A stretch of 64,000 nucleotides of DNA from Ichthyophis bannanicus. Lineage: Eukaryota; Chordata; Amphibia; Gymnophiona; Ichthyophiidae. The position numbers and the translations under genes are program-made. Below the pieces are notes generated by a model. It was not told the DNA's origin. It saw only the letters and a program-made list of their open reading frames with translations, and did not search any database. This document shows positions 31,621 through 41,150 of the stretch, piece after piece; positions within the stretch are counted from its first letter, which is position 1; each line of letters begins with the position of its first letter. The stretch lies in contig CM066033.1 of the NCBI GenBank assembly GCA_033557465.1, forward strand, positions 906,342,808-906,406,807, written 5' to 3'.

Positions 31621-34494
31621 TTAGGAATGGAACAGGTGCTTGAGGACAGCCTGGCCAAACAAGGCATCCCGGCGGGAGTCCTTGTCCAAACAGTAATGGG
31701 CTGTGAAGGTATGAACCGAGGCCCAGGTAGCGGCTCGACAGATCTGATCTATGGAAACAGAGTGCAGATGAGCCATAGAAGTTGCCATGGCCCTCACATT
31801 GTGAGCAGTGACATGGCCTTCCAGAGAAATGTTTTTGCTCTGGTAAGCAAAAGAAATACACTGAGCAATCCAATTGGAAAGTGTACGCTTGGAGACTGGA
31901 AGTCCCAAATGGGAAGGATCAAAGGCCACAAAAAGTTGAGAAGACTTTCGATGTGGCTGAGTCCTATTAAGGTAAAAAGCGAGAGCTCTTTTACAATCCA
32001 GAGTATGAAGGTTCCTCTCTGCATTGGATGCATGAGGAGCTGGAAAAAAGACAGGTAGATATACCTCTTGATTAAGATGAAAAGGCGAGACCACTTTAGG
32101 CATAAAGTGGGGATTCGTCCTAAGGACCACCTTATCATGATGAAATCTTGTGTAAGGTGGATTAGCCACTAAAGCCTGCAGCTCACTGATGCGGCGAGCC
32201 GAAGTGACTGCAATGAGGAAGATGACCTTCCAGGAAAGAAATTTCAAGGAGGTGGAAAACATTGGCTCAAAAGGTGGCTTCATAAGTTGACCGAGCACTA
32301 GATTCAAATCCCATGCGACCGGGGGTGGTCTGATGGGAGGTTTAGTGAGAGTCAGGCCTCTCATGAATCTTGCAACAAGAGGATGAGAGGAGATAGGTTG
32401 TCCATTTATATGTTTCAAGGATGCTGCAATAGCACTTAAATGGACTCTTACCGAATTCGTCTTGAGGCCTGCATTGGATAGATGCAGGAGATAATCAAGA
32501 AGAGAATTCAAAGGAAGTGCCAGAGGGTCAAGACCCTGCTGAGCACACCAAATGGAAAAACGTTTCCATTTGAAAGCATAGGAACGCCTGGTAGAGGGTT
32601 TCCTAGAGGCAGAAAGGATATCTTTCACTGGTTGGGAAAGATGAAAGTCTTGAAGGCTTAAGCCTTCAGTAACCAAGCACTGAGGTGAAGGGATTTGGGG
32701 TTTGGGTGCCACAAAGTCCCCTCCTCCTGAGACAGGAGGTCTGGCGCAGCTCCCAGATCCAAGTAGGATCCCTGGGAGAGCTGTAGAAGTAGAGGGAACC
32801 ACACTTGGCGTGGCCAGCGTGGAGCTATGAGGATCATAGTTCCATGATCCCTCTGGAGTTTGAACAGAGTCTTGGGAATCAAAGGAATGGGTGGAAAGGC
32901 ATATAGGAATGCCTGATTCCAATTCAGGAGAAAGGCGTCCGTAGCCTGAGCTCCCTGACACGGAGTTCTGGAACAGAACCGGGGAAGTTTGGCATTCCAC
33001 GGACTTGCAAAGAGGTCTATGTCCGGGGTCCCCCATTCCTGAAAGATTCGGTTTATTTGGTCCAAATGTAGGGACCATTCGTGTGGCAGCAGAACTCGAC
33101 TGAGCCTGTCTGCCCGAGAGTTTTGAACTCCTGGGAGATACACTGCTAGCAGGTGAATCTGATGCTCTCTGGCGAAGGCCCATAGTCTTAGAGCTTCGTT
33201 GCAAAGCGACAGAGAGCCCGTCCCTCCTTGTTTGTTTATGTAAAACATGGCCACCTGATTGTCCGTCTGAACTAGGACAGTGAGGTTGGCTAGGAGGGAG
33301 TGGAAGACCTTGAGGGCAAGGTAAATTGCTCGCAGTTCCAGAAGATTGATATGAAGGGTGGTCTCCTGTAGAGACCAAGTGCCCTGAGTGGAGAGAGTTT
33401 GCAGATGGGCTCCCCACCCTGTTTGGGAGGCATCTGTTGTGAGGGTTGCTTGGGGTAGCAATGGTTGAAATGGAGCCCCCAACAACAGATTCTTGGTGGA
33501 AGTCCACCAGTGGAGGGACCAAAACAGACGATCGGAGGTTTGTATTTGGTCTGAGAGCGCTCCTGACGCCTGAGTCCACTGAGTGGCCAGGGTCCATTGA
33601 GCTGCTCTCATATGAAGACGAGCATAGGGCACCACATGCACTGTGGAGGCCATATGACCCAGTAGGCGTAGCATTTCCCTGGCTGTCAAGTGAGTGCTGG
33701 ACTGAGCTTGGGAGGCCAAACTCAGGAGGCGCTGGCCTCGAACATGTGGAAGGTAGGCCCTTGCAGTGATGGTGTCCAACTGGGCCCCTATGAATTCTAG
33801 AGATTGAGTAGGGATGAGTTGGGACTTGGGAAGGTTTACTACCAGTCCCAGATACTGCAAAAGGCTCCTTGTGTGGTCCAGGGAAATCTGGGCCTGTGAC
33901 TGAGTTGGAGCTCGGATGAGCCAGTCGTCCAGATATGGGAAGACAAAGATTCCCATGCCTCTTAGAAATGCGGCTACGACTGCCATGCATTTTGTGAATA
34001 CTCTTGGAGCAGAGGCTAGACCGAAGGGGAGTACTCTGTATTGGAAATGTTTTCCCTGAAACAGAAAGCGAAGATACTTTCTGTGGGATGGATGGATGAG
34101 TATATGTGTATACGCATCCTGTAGGTCTAGAGAACAAAGCCAGTCCTGACCCTGGAGGTAAGGAAGGAGAATGCCGAGAGACAGCATTTTGAATTTCTCC
34201 TTGAAGAGAAATTTGTTCAATTCTCTCAGATCTAGGATTGGTCTGAATCCCCCTGTCTTCTTTGGAATGAGAAAATAAGGGGAGTAGAAACCGGACCCTT
34301 GTTGAGGAAGAGGAACCTCTTCTATGGCCCCTTGGGCAAGAAGAGAGGAAACCTCTTGACCCAACAGGGTTAGGAGAGATGGGGGAGAATTGAATGGTCT
34401 CACCATATGATGGGGAGGAAGGCTGGAGAAATGAAGTTTGTAACCCTCTCGAATGATAGAGAGGGTCCATTGTTCTGTTGTGATTTGTTCCCAT
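31621..34494 (-). CDS. DIRS tyrosine recombinase ORF (957 codons, overlaps RT-RNase H)
   Basis: The recombinase domain occupies roughly residues 625-957. The core-binding part begins at STRRSYAFKWKRF (about 631). The catalytic set is Arg768 (in ARRISELQAL), His898 and Arg901 (HNVRAM) and nucleophile Tyr934 (TAHYCL). It would integrate the circular DNA copy by strand exchange in the nucleus, which is why DIRS elements lack target duplications. The first 610 codons or so run antiphase through the RT-RNase H gene; they are Ser/Pro-rich with no recognisable fold. Whether translation starts at 34494 or at an internal site, or by frameshifting from RT, cannot be told from sequence. The frame has no internal stop. 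Confidence 0.85.
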   Translation of the reverse strand: MGTNHNRTMDPLYHSRGLQTSFLQPSSPSYGETIQFSPISPNPVGSRGFLSSCPRGHRRGSSSSTRVRFLLPLFSHSKEDRGIQTNPRSERIEQISLQGEIQNAVSRHSPSLPPGSGLALFSRPTGCVYTYTHPSIPQKVSSLSVSGKTFPIQSTPLRSSLCSKSIHKMHGSRSRISKRHGNLCLPISGRLAHPSSNSVTGPDFPGPHKEPFAVSGTGSKPSQVPTHPYSISRIHRGPVGHHHCKGLPSTCSRPAPPEFGLPSSVQHSLDSQGNATPTGSYGLHSACGALCSSSYESSSMDPGHSVDSGVRSALRPNTNLRSSVLVPPLVDFHQESVVGGSISTIATPSNPHNRCLPNRVGSPSANSLHSGHLVSTGDHPSYQSSGTASNLPCPQGLPLPPSQPHCPSSDGQSGGHVLHKQTRRDGLSVALQRSSKTMGLRQRASDSPASSVSPRSSKLSGRQAQSSSAATRMVPTFGPNKPNLSGMGDPGHRPLCKSVECQTSPVLFQNSVSGSSGYGRLSPELESGIPICLSTHSFDSQDSVQTPEGSWNYDPHSSTLATPSVVPSTSTALPGILLGSGSCARPPVSGGGDFVAPKPQIPSPQCLVTEGLSLQDFHLSQPVKDILSASRKPSTRRSYAFKWKRFSIWCAQQGLDPLALPLNSLLDYLLHLSNAGLKTNSVRVHLSAIAASLKHINGQPISSHPLVARFMRGLTLTKPPIRPPPVAWDLNLVLGQLMKPPFEPMFSTSLKFLSWKVIFLIAVTSARRISELQALVANPPYTRFHHDKVVLRTNPHFMPKVVSPFHLNQEVYLPVFFPAPHASNAERNLHTLDCKRALAFYLNRTQPHRKSSQLFVAFDPSHLGLPVSKRTLSNWIAQCISFAYQSKNISLEGHVTAHNVRAMATSMAHLHSVSIDQICRAATWASVHTFTAHYCLDKDSRRDALFGQAVLKHLFHS

Positions 34495-34580
34495 CTGGGA
34501 GCAAAGTGAACCAACCTTCCGGGTATGGTGAGAGGTTCTGGTTGTGTTAGAACCAGAAGTGGCAAGTTCCCTAGGAGCAA
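32658..34580 (-). CDS. DIRS reverse transcriptase-RNase H protein (640 aa)
   Basis: RT: GFYSPYFLIPKKTGGFRP (97-114), motif A SLDLQDAY with Asp152, LPFGLASAPRVF (184-195), and palm YLDD with Asp218-Asp219. RNase H: TTDASQTGWGAH with Asp383, LLELRAI with Glu415, TDNQVAMFY with Asp440, ADRLSR with Asp491, a full catalytic set. The C-terminal part (DLFASPWNAKLPRFCS at 522-538, AFPPIPLIPK at 561-570) matches the region that many DIRS elements keep after RNase H and that is often described as methyltransferase-related; I cannot verify a methyltransferase motif. It would copy element RNA to DNA. It starts 2 bp before the gag stop region and is fully open. Confidence 0.9.
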   Translation of the reverse strand: MLLGNLPLLVLTQPEPLTIPGRLVHFAPRWEQITTEQWTLSIIREGYKLHFSSLPPHHMVRPFNSPPSLLTLLGQEVSSLLAQGAIEEVPLPQQGSGFYSPYFLIPKKTGGFRPILDLRELNKFLFKEKFKMLSLGILLPYLQGQDWLCSLDLQDAYTHILIHPSHRKYLRFLFQGKHFQYRVLPFGLASAPRVFTKCMAVVAAFLRGMGIFVFPYLDDWLIRAPTQSQAQISLDHTRSLLQYLGLVVNLPKSQLIPTQSLEFIGAQLDTITARAYLPHVRGQRLLSLASQAQSSTHLTAREMLRLLGHMASTVHVVPYARLHMRAAQWTLATQWTQASGALSDQIQTSDRLFWSLHWWTSTKNLLLGAPFQPLLPQATLTTDASQTGWGAHLQTLSTQGTWSLQETTLHINLLELRAIYLALKVFHSLLANLTVLVQTDNQVAMFYINKQGGTGSLSLCNEALRLWAFAREHQIHLLAVYLPGVQNSRADRLSRVLLPHEWSLHLDQINRIFQEWGTPDIDLFASPWNAKLPRFCSRTPCQGAQATDAFLLNWNQAFLYAFPPIPLIPKTLFKLQRDHGTMILIAPRWPRQVWFPLLLQLSQGSYLDLGAAPDLLSQEEGTLWHPNPKSLHLSAWLLKA

Positions 34581-34581
34581 G

Positions 34582-36388
34582 TCAAAACCCCTGAGGGGTT
34601 GGAGCCTGCTGAGCTACAGTAGCTGCTGCAGGCTTAGCTCGTGCTTGTTTGGATTGCTGACGCTTAGCAGTATAGCGAGGTTGAGAAGACTGCTGGCCAG
34701 TATTTGAAGCAACTCTGGCCTTCTTATAGTAAGGCCTTTTAAAAGACTTTTTCTTAGTAGGAATTGAAGTGGACTTTGAAAGTCTTTCCAAGGTGGCATT
34801 TTCAGCATCCATCTGGGTGGCTTTGATTTGCCACTCTTCCCCAAATAAGTTCTCACCTGTACAGGGCAGATTCCGTAAGCCATCTAGAACCCAAGGTTCC
34901 AGATCAGAGGCCTGGAGCCAAGCAAGACGTCGGGCTGCAATAGCAATGCCCGAAGCCCTACTGGCTCCCTCAAAGGAATCATATGCTGCCCTATTAGAGA
35001 ACTTAGAAACCTCTAAGAGTTGTTTCACTAGGGAAAGGAATCCCTGCTTTTTATCCTCAGGGATAAAGGGGGCAAAATGCCGCACCTTTTTGGCAAGTTC
35101 CTCCAGGAACATGCCCATATAGAGACTGTAGGAATTAATCCTGGCTATAAGCATACTAGCCTGGAAAATTTTCCTACCAAAAGAGTCCAAAGTCTTACAT
35201 TCCCGTCCTGGAGGGGTGGAAGAGTGCCTTTTGGTACTCCTAATCTTCTTCATTGCAGACTTCACCACAATAGAGTGGTGGGGCAATTGAGTCTTTTGGA
35301 AACCAGGAGAAGGAGGGACCCTATACATGGTGTCCAACCTACGGGAATAAGGAGACAAAGTCAAAGGATTTTCCCAGAAATCCATCAGTTGTTCTTGAAG
35401 GATTTCATGGATAGGCAGGGTAACTGCCTCCTTAGGGGCCTTTGAGTATCCCAAAATATCCAGTTTTTTGGATCTGGGTTCCTTTTCAGAGGATGTGGTA
35501 ATAGAAAGGGCTGTAGCCATATCTAAAAACAAAGTCCTGGAAGGACAAATCCTCTGGAGGGGACATTCTCCTTTTAGGAGAAGAGGGCTCCTCAGGTAAG
35601 TTGAGTGAAAACTCAGCAGAATCATCAGAGGAATGAAAATCCTCAGAGGAATCGGTGCTTTCCTCTAACGCACGATACGCGTACCGATCGGTATCGATAT
35701 CGGGCGTATCGGGTATGGAACCGGTATGGAGCGAAAGCCCATACGGTACCGACTTGCGTTTAGAGGTGGACGGCCTCGATACCGGCATGGCGGACGATAC
35801 CGGTATCGGGCCCGGAACCGCTGAAAGCGGAACCGATGGCGTTGCAGCTTTAATGAAAGCCATGACGGCCTGCTGCATGGACTGTACAGTATCGCCCATG
35901 GACGCCATAGCTGCCTGGATGTCGGTACCGGAGTGACCCGGTACCCCAGAGCAGGCTAACAGGTGATCTGTCGAGGCCGTAGCATCGATATCAACCTGAG
36001 ACCCCTGAATTGGCGTTTTTGGAAGTTGGACTTCCCGCCGGGGTTGTTTGGCTGGGGCAGGGTCCTCAAGTTCTAAGCTAAGAGCCTCTCGATGCTTTGA
36101 AGGAGATTTGCTCTTTGAGGACTTGCCCACAGAAGGTTTGGTTACCTGAGATCCATCCGGAGAAGAAGACCTGGATGACTGTGATGCTGTATTCTCTGAA
36201 GCAAACAGCACATGGAATTTGTTGGCCCGGTTCTGCAGCCCACGTTTAGACATGTGGGAGCAAGATGGGCAGTCCGGTATGGAATGGTCAGGCCCCAAAC
36301 ATTTCAGACACCAGTCATGGGTGTCTGTGACTGAAATAACAGCATTACATTTGGTACACTTCTTAAATCCAGGGGCTGGCTTCTCCAT
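34582..36388 (-). pseudogene. DIRS gag-like protein (copy A2), one homopolymer frameshift
   Basis: Starts at ATG 36388. The N-terminus carries a cysteine cluster: Cys11, Cys14, Cys27, Cys30, His35, Cys40 and Cys43, a plausible zinc-binding module. A Ser/Pro-rich and acidic middle follows, then PEDLSFQDF. Just after this, an A-run at 35525-35529 (T-run on the coding strand) is one base longer than expected, and the frame moves from the first open stretch (stop at 35486) to a second (35625-34582). The second stretch has RRLDTMYRVPPSPGF, HHSIVVKSAMKKI, YMGMFLEELAKK, RRLAWLQASDLEPWVLDGL and a basic Gln/Ala-rich end. Gag would form the particle. The break may be a real mutation or a sequencing error. 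Confidence 0.85.
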
Positions 36389-36603
36389 GAGGAGAAATTG
36401 AGTAGGCCGAGAGGCCTCTCTGAAGTGACCAAAAAGCTAAAAAATAAGAAAAAAGAATTATAATTTTTTAAAGAAAGAAAGAAAAGACCGGCGATACCGG
36501 TATCGGTATGGGGAAGGCAGGTACGCGGTCTAAAGAAACAAATAAAATAACAATTTCTTCAGCGGTGACAGGAACACGACCTGCTGGCTCCGCGGAAAAA
36601 GAG
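36389..36603 (-). promoter_or_regulatory. DIRS-A 5' leader between terminal repeat and gag
   Basis: The 215-bp leader contains A/T-rich runs (36440-36485) and GGTACGCGG-type blocks. DIRS promoters are expected in the terminal repeat and leader; no defined TATA box or initiator is certain here. Confidence 0.35.
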
Positions 36604-36766
36604 AAACTGAGGAGAGCTGTTCAGGAAGGCGGGAAGGCAGTGCGCATGTGCAGTGGGAGGTCCCAAAAGCTTCTATTCTAAGAAGCTGGGGAGCTTTCCC
36701 GCACGGGCTCCGTCGGTACCGACGATACCCATATGTGAGGACTTATTCCTGCTTGTTCCTGGAGAT
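36604..36766 (-). repeat. DIRS-A 5' inverted terminal repeat (copy A2)
   Basis: This is the reverse complement of 31185-31347, including GGGCTCCGTCGGTACCGACG and TATGTGAGGACTTATTCCTG. It ends at CCTGGAGAT, directly against the CACCTGTTACAGG core of host element B2. Confidence 0.85.
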
Positions 36767-36839
36767 CACCTGTTACAGGTCAGTAACTACACTTTCTTCG
36801 GGAACAAGCAGAAAGTCAGTCCTCACATATCAGATTCCC

Positions 36840-37960
36840 TAGCTACAGGCTACCGAAAACCTGTAAACGCCACGGAAAAGGTGAGCTGTAAGCAGCAGCA
36901 ACATAGTACCAAGATAACAGACTCTCAAGCAACAGTGTCCAGTGAGGAACCTGCACTCCGGTAGCCTGAATACAGAAGGGTTGGAGGACAGGAGTTGCCT
37001 ATACCCTGAACAGATGACTGAGTACAGCCTGGCCAAAGGCACTGTCACGTCAGGACTCCTCCTCCAGGCAGTAATGAGCTATGAAGGTATGGACAGAGGA
37101 CTAGGTGGCAGCCCAGCAGATTTCAGACAGAGTGACGGAACGCAGGTTTGCCACGGATGCCGCCATGACCCAGGTCCTCTAGCGAGAGCAATGCAGTCCT
37201 CTATCCAAGACGACACAGTACGCTTGGTCACTGCTTCCCCCAGCCAACTGGGGTCATAGAAGACAAAAAGCTGATAAGCTTTGCGATGGCCCTGAGTATG
37301 TTGGAGGTAAGAGGACGGGGCCCTCTTACAATCCATGGTATGAAGAACAGTGTCTGCCCTGCTGGCATGAGGCGGCGTAAAAAAGGTGGGAAGCACCACC
37401 TCTTGACTTAGGTAGAATGGGGACACCACTTGGAAAGGAATATGGGGAGCATGACCTTGTTCTTATAATAACTCGTATAAGGCAGATATGTCACCAAGGC
37501 CTGAAGCTCGCTGACCCTGCGAGCGAATGTGAGCGCCACCAAAAGACAACCTTCCATTAAAGGTAATGCAGTTGGCAGGTAGCCAGGGGCTCGAACGGTG
37601 GGCCAGTGAGCTGTGAGAGCACCACATTGAGGTCCTACTCTGCTGGGCGGACGGGGGATTTGGATAATAGGAGGCCCGGCAGGAAGTGGGTTTGAGGGGC
37701 TGGGCAGAGAGAGAGAGGCTTGCTCTTGATGAGGTGGTGATGCGCTTCAAAAGCACTCAGGTGAACCCTGACCGAATTGAACTTCAGTCCTGCCTGGGGA
37801 CAGGTGAAGCAAATATTGCAGCACAAGCTGCACAGATCACAAGAACAAGTTAACCCATTGCTCCGCACAGCACACAGAGAATCTGTGCCATTTGAAGGCG
37901 TAAATCCATCTTGTGGAGTTCTTGTGGGAGGCCAGGAGGACCTCCTTAATCTCCCCTGAA
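36840..37960 (-). pseudogene. DIRS tyrosine recombinase (copy B2)
   Basis: Minus-strand pieces are STRWIYAFKWHRFSV (about 37910), a core block with FNSVRVHLSAFEAHH (about 37780), RRVSELQAL-like DNA near 37500 (CTGCGAGCGAATG), FYLSQEVVLPTFFTPPHASRADTVLHTMDCKRAPS (in two blocks, 37420-37310) and the TCATTACTGCC region with AHYC near 37070. Multiple frameshifts are present. The product is inactive. Confidence 0.65.
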
Positions 37961-37979
37961 AGGTTGAAAGGGGCCAGGG

Positions 37980-39600
37980 CTACCCTTTCAGCAGCCAAGG
38001 CGTTAGCACCAGAGACCCCAGATTTGGGTGTAGGAGGGAGCCATCCTCCTGTGACAGTAGTCCTGGGTTGCTCCCCAGGGGGACCAGGGGTGCTGTGGAC
38101 ATGCAAAGGTGGTTTGGGAACCACGATAGCCTGGGCCAATGGGGGCCTACCAATATCAGCGATGCCCCGTCCTGTTGAGCTTTGAAGACAGTCTTGGCTA
38201 TCAGCAGCGTGGGCGGGAAGGCATAAAGGTGGTCCTCCGTCCACAGGATGAGGAAAGCATTTGCTGACACCCAGGACAGCTATGGCTATCAGGAGCAAAA
38301 GCAGGGCTGGCAAAGAGGTCCGACCGTGGAGGTCCCTAGAGCTGGAAGAGCCGAGGCGCCACTCTGTGGTCTAGCCGCCACTCGTGCAGCTGGAGGACCT
38401 TGCTCAGCCTGTCTGCCAGGGTGTTGTCCAGGCCTGGCAGATATACCACCCGCAAAAGCATCCCATTGCGATTCACATTAAAGCAGAGGGCCACTGCCTC
38501 CCAGCAGAGGGGGTACAATCCTGTATCCCCCTTCTTAATGACGTAGAACATTGAAACCTGGTTGTCCATTTAGATCAGCACTGATTGGTGCTGCAGACAG
38601 TGGCGGAAGACTCGAAGAGCCAGGAATATGGCCCAAAGCTCTAGGAGGTTGATCTGTTGTTGGCTTTCTGCCTGGGACCAACGGTCCTGAGTGTAGAGAT
38701 CCTCACAATGAGCCCCCCAGCCCAGAAGGGAGGCATCCGTGGTGAGGACTCTCTGGGGGACAAGGGCCTGAAAAGGCATCCCAGCCTGAAGATGAGGAGG
38801 CACTTGCCACCAACCTAGAAAGTCCACCAACCGGCAAGTCATCATCACCCTGTCTTGCAGCCGGCCTGTGGCCTGGGTCCACTGGGAGCGGAGGCACCAC
38901 TGGGCCACCCTCATGTGAAGGCGGGTGTCTGGGATAACATGGATCAAGGATGCCATGTGGCCTAGCAGTCGGTGCAGAAGGCGATCAGATACAGAGCATC
39001 GGTGCTGCACGTCTGCGGCCAATGCCCTGAGGTGGTCGGCTCTGTCCAGAGGCAAGGCGACTCTGGCATGAACAGTGTCTAGCCATGCCTCTATGAACTC
39101 CAGACACTGTTGGGAGATGGGATTTGGGATGGTTTATGACAAACCCCAGATACTGAAAGATGTGGATGATGCGGGCTGTGGCCTGCTGCACCTTGGTGGC
39201 CAAGCCCCCTCTTATGAGCCAGTCGTCCACGTAGGCAAAGACAAAGACACTTTTGGAGGTGAAAGTGGGCTGCTGAAAACTCTGGGGGCAGAAGCTAGGC
39301 TAAAGGGTAATACCCTGTACTGATAGTGGCTGCCCCCACCATGAATCTGAGGTACTGCCTGTGGCTAGGATGGATGAGGATATGAGTGCATGCACCCTTT
39401 AAGTCCAAGGAGCATAGCAGTATCCCTGCTGGAGGTATGGCAGTAGCGTTCCCAAGGGAGAGCATCTTGAACCTCTCCCGCACCAGAAAACTGAATAGGT
39501 CTCGCAAGTCTAGGATGGGCCCTAGGCCCCCCGTTCTTTTGGGTATGAGGAAGTACCAGGAGTAGAACCCTTTGAGGGAGGAGTTGCCTAGTGGTTGGGG
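37980..39600 (-). pseudogene. DIRS RT-RNase H (copy B2)
   Basis: Pieces from C- to N-terminus are FLILWTEDHLYAFPPTLLIAKTVFK (post-RNase H block, 38250-38180), MDNQVSMFYVIKKGDTG (38567-38520), VLTTDASLLGWGAHCEDL and LLELWAIFLALRVF (38740-38600), RLLGHMASLIHVIPDTRLHMRVAQWCL (about 38960-38890), DDWLIRGG (39230) and YSWYFLIPKRTGGLGPILDLRDL (39570-39500). The SLDL box reads CSLDLKGACTHILIHPSHRQYLRF (motif A altered). The SINE at 39588 interrupts the N-terminus. Several frameshifts separate the pieces. Confidence 0.75.
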
Positions 39601-39855
39601 CAAGTTACCTCAGGCCGGAAGGTAGGGAGTTCAAATCCCACTAGAGGACAGCAACCTTGGGCTGGAAGGACTGGGTTTCTAGTCACACAGGTGCTCCTTG
39701 TGGTCTTGAGCAAGCCACTTAGCCCTCCATTGCCCATGTTCCCTGTAAATAGTTTTCTCCAAGTTATAATGCCCTGTTCAAAGTAATTTCAGTTTCTTCA
39801 ATGTGTGCCTTGATATCATGAAAGGCGGTATATAAGAAATGTTAAATAAAGAAAT
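39588..39855 (+). repeat. tRNA-headed SINE with L2-like 3' tail
   Basis: The head starts GAGGAGTTGCCTAGTGGTTG (A-box TAGTGGTTGGGGC) and has GAGTTCAAATCCC (B-box) near 39630. The body follows (AAGCCACTTAGCCCTCCATTG), and the tail has a GCCTTGATATCATGAAAGGC hairpin, GGTATATAAG and a TAAATAAAG end. The tail matches the 3' ends of the L2 copies in this window. It is inserted in the RT part of DIRS copy B2. Not a functional tRNA. Confidence 0.85.
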
Positions 39856-41150
39856 TTGCTCCAAAGGTGCGGGGGCACTGGTTCCTCTGCCCTGTCTTCT
39901 AGAAGACCTGCGAGTTCCTGCAGTAGCAAGGCAGATGGAGGAGAGTTCTGCAGTGCTCTGCTGGGAAGAATGGATGGGGTGTCCGCAGCAGATGGAAGAG
40001 GTAACTCTCCCTGACCACCTTTAGTGCCCAGATGTTGGTGGTGATGAATGGCCACCTGTAGGCAAAGACTAGATGGCCCCCTGTGGGCTGCTAGGGTGGT
40101 CCTCCTAGGGGGAAGAGGCTATGCCCAAGGAGTCAAAAGCTCCCACCAGGCTGGGCCAGAGCCGGTGCCTGTGCCTGGGATTTGGGAGTCTTGGACTTAC
40201 AAAGGCCATACCCTTGTCCCTTGGCCTGCTGACCCTGTTGGGGAGCTGGGAAAGCCAGATACTAAGGGTAGTTTCCGTAAACCTTTGCCCTTCCTCGAGT
40301 AAGACGGCTTTTTACCCCGAGGATCGGGACTGATGCCAAGGAAACTCTCGAGGCTGGTGGCGCTCAAGGATTAGTTCGATGTCTGGGGAGTTCCTCGTGG
40401 TTGATGGTCCGGTGGTTGGGAGTGATGACCTGGCGGAGCTAGACATTAGAACCCACTGCTGGGCCATGAAGGCAGATAGACTGTGCTCCAAGGCTGCCAT
40501 CCTGGTTTCAAGGCCAGATGGCTCCATAGCCTTTGGCGTGGGAACCAAGGAGCTTGGACCCAATGCCAGCTCTATCGAGGGGGAGTCTGACCACGATAGA
40601 CTCAGAGGTCAGAGATAGGTCACCAGATGCTGATGATTCCTGTCTGGGTATTTTGGTCGGCTGCTCCCACTCGTCTCCCTCAGACCCACAGCGAGGACTG
40701 CGGGACCAAGGCTTGTGGGACTTGCCCACTTTCCCAGGCACGTCCTCCGACGTGGTCTTTGAGGGTTTCTGACTCTTCTTAGGCCCTTTCCACCGGGGTC
40801 TGGATGGAGGACCCGTGGCCTTGGGGTTCTGAGGCAGCCTGGTCTCTCCAGGGTTCCGGAGAGGGCCCTGGAGTGCAGTGTCACCGGAGCCTCTGGTGCA
40901 CAGTTTCTCTTATGAAAGGAGGACTCCCACTGCTGTTGACGGCTCTTGATGGCCTTGGAGGTCATCTTTTTGCAGAGACCATAGTAAATGGGGGTCATGG
41001 TCCGGCCCTAGGCATCGGAGACATAAGTTGTGTGGGTCGGTACGTGACAGTTTTAGCACATCTGTCACAATTCTTAAAGCCACTGGCCATGGTGGGGAAA
41101 ACAGCCCCTTTGAGGTTGAGAAGCCAGTAAAGAAACCCTCGAGAGAAAAA
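39856..41150 (-). pseudogene. DIRS RT start and gag-like protein (copy B2)
   Basis: Very degenerate. On the minus strand I see traces of the RT N-terminal Trp/Leu block near 40040, a GLGPD-like Pro/Ser-rich region (40300-40560) with ALEHSLSAFMAQQWVLMSSSARS (shared with copy B3), then the gag N-terminus near 41080 (MASGFKNCDRC-like). The gag C-terminal blocks (YMGMYL, WLQSSDLE) are missing, so several hundred bases are deleted against B1 and B3. Confidence 0.5.

Larger units (their letters stand above)
31160..36766 (-). mobile_element. DIRS-A retrotransposon, copy A2, full-length and nearly intact
   Basis: About 5.6 kb on the minus strand. In element order it has a 5' terminal repeat (36604-36766), gag (36388-34582 with one frameshift), RT-RNase H (34580-32658), tyrosine recombinase (stop at 31621) in an overlapping frame, ICR (31430-31530) and 3' terminal repeat (31160-31347). 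Terminal repeats are inverted, as in classical DIRS elements, and there is no target-site duplication. Two of three gene frames are fully open. This is the youngest-looking DIRS in the window, although one gag indel would prevent it from moving alone unless it is bypassed. Confidence 0.92.

Noticed and set aside
39588..39660. tRNA gene
   Set aside because: A-box and B-box are present, but no cloverleaf can be drawn and the sequence continues into an L2-like tail. It is a SINE.
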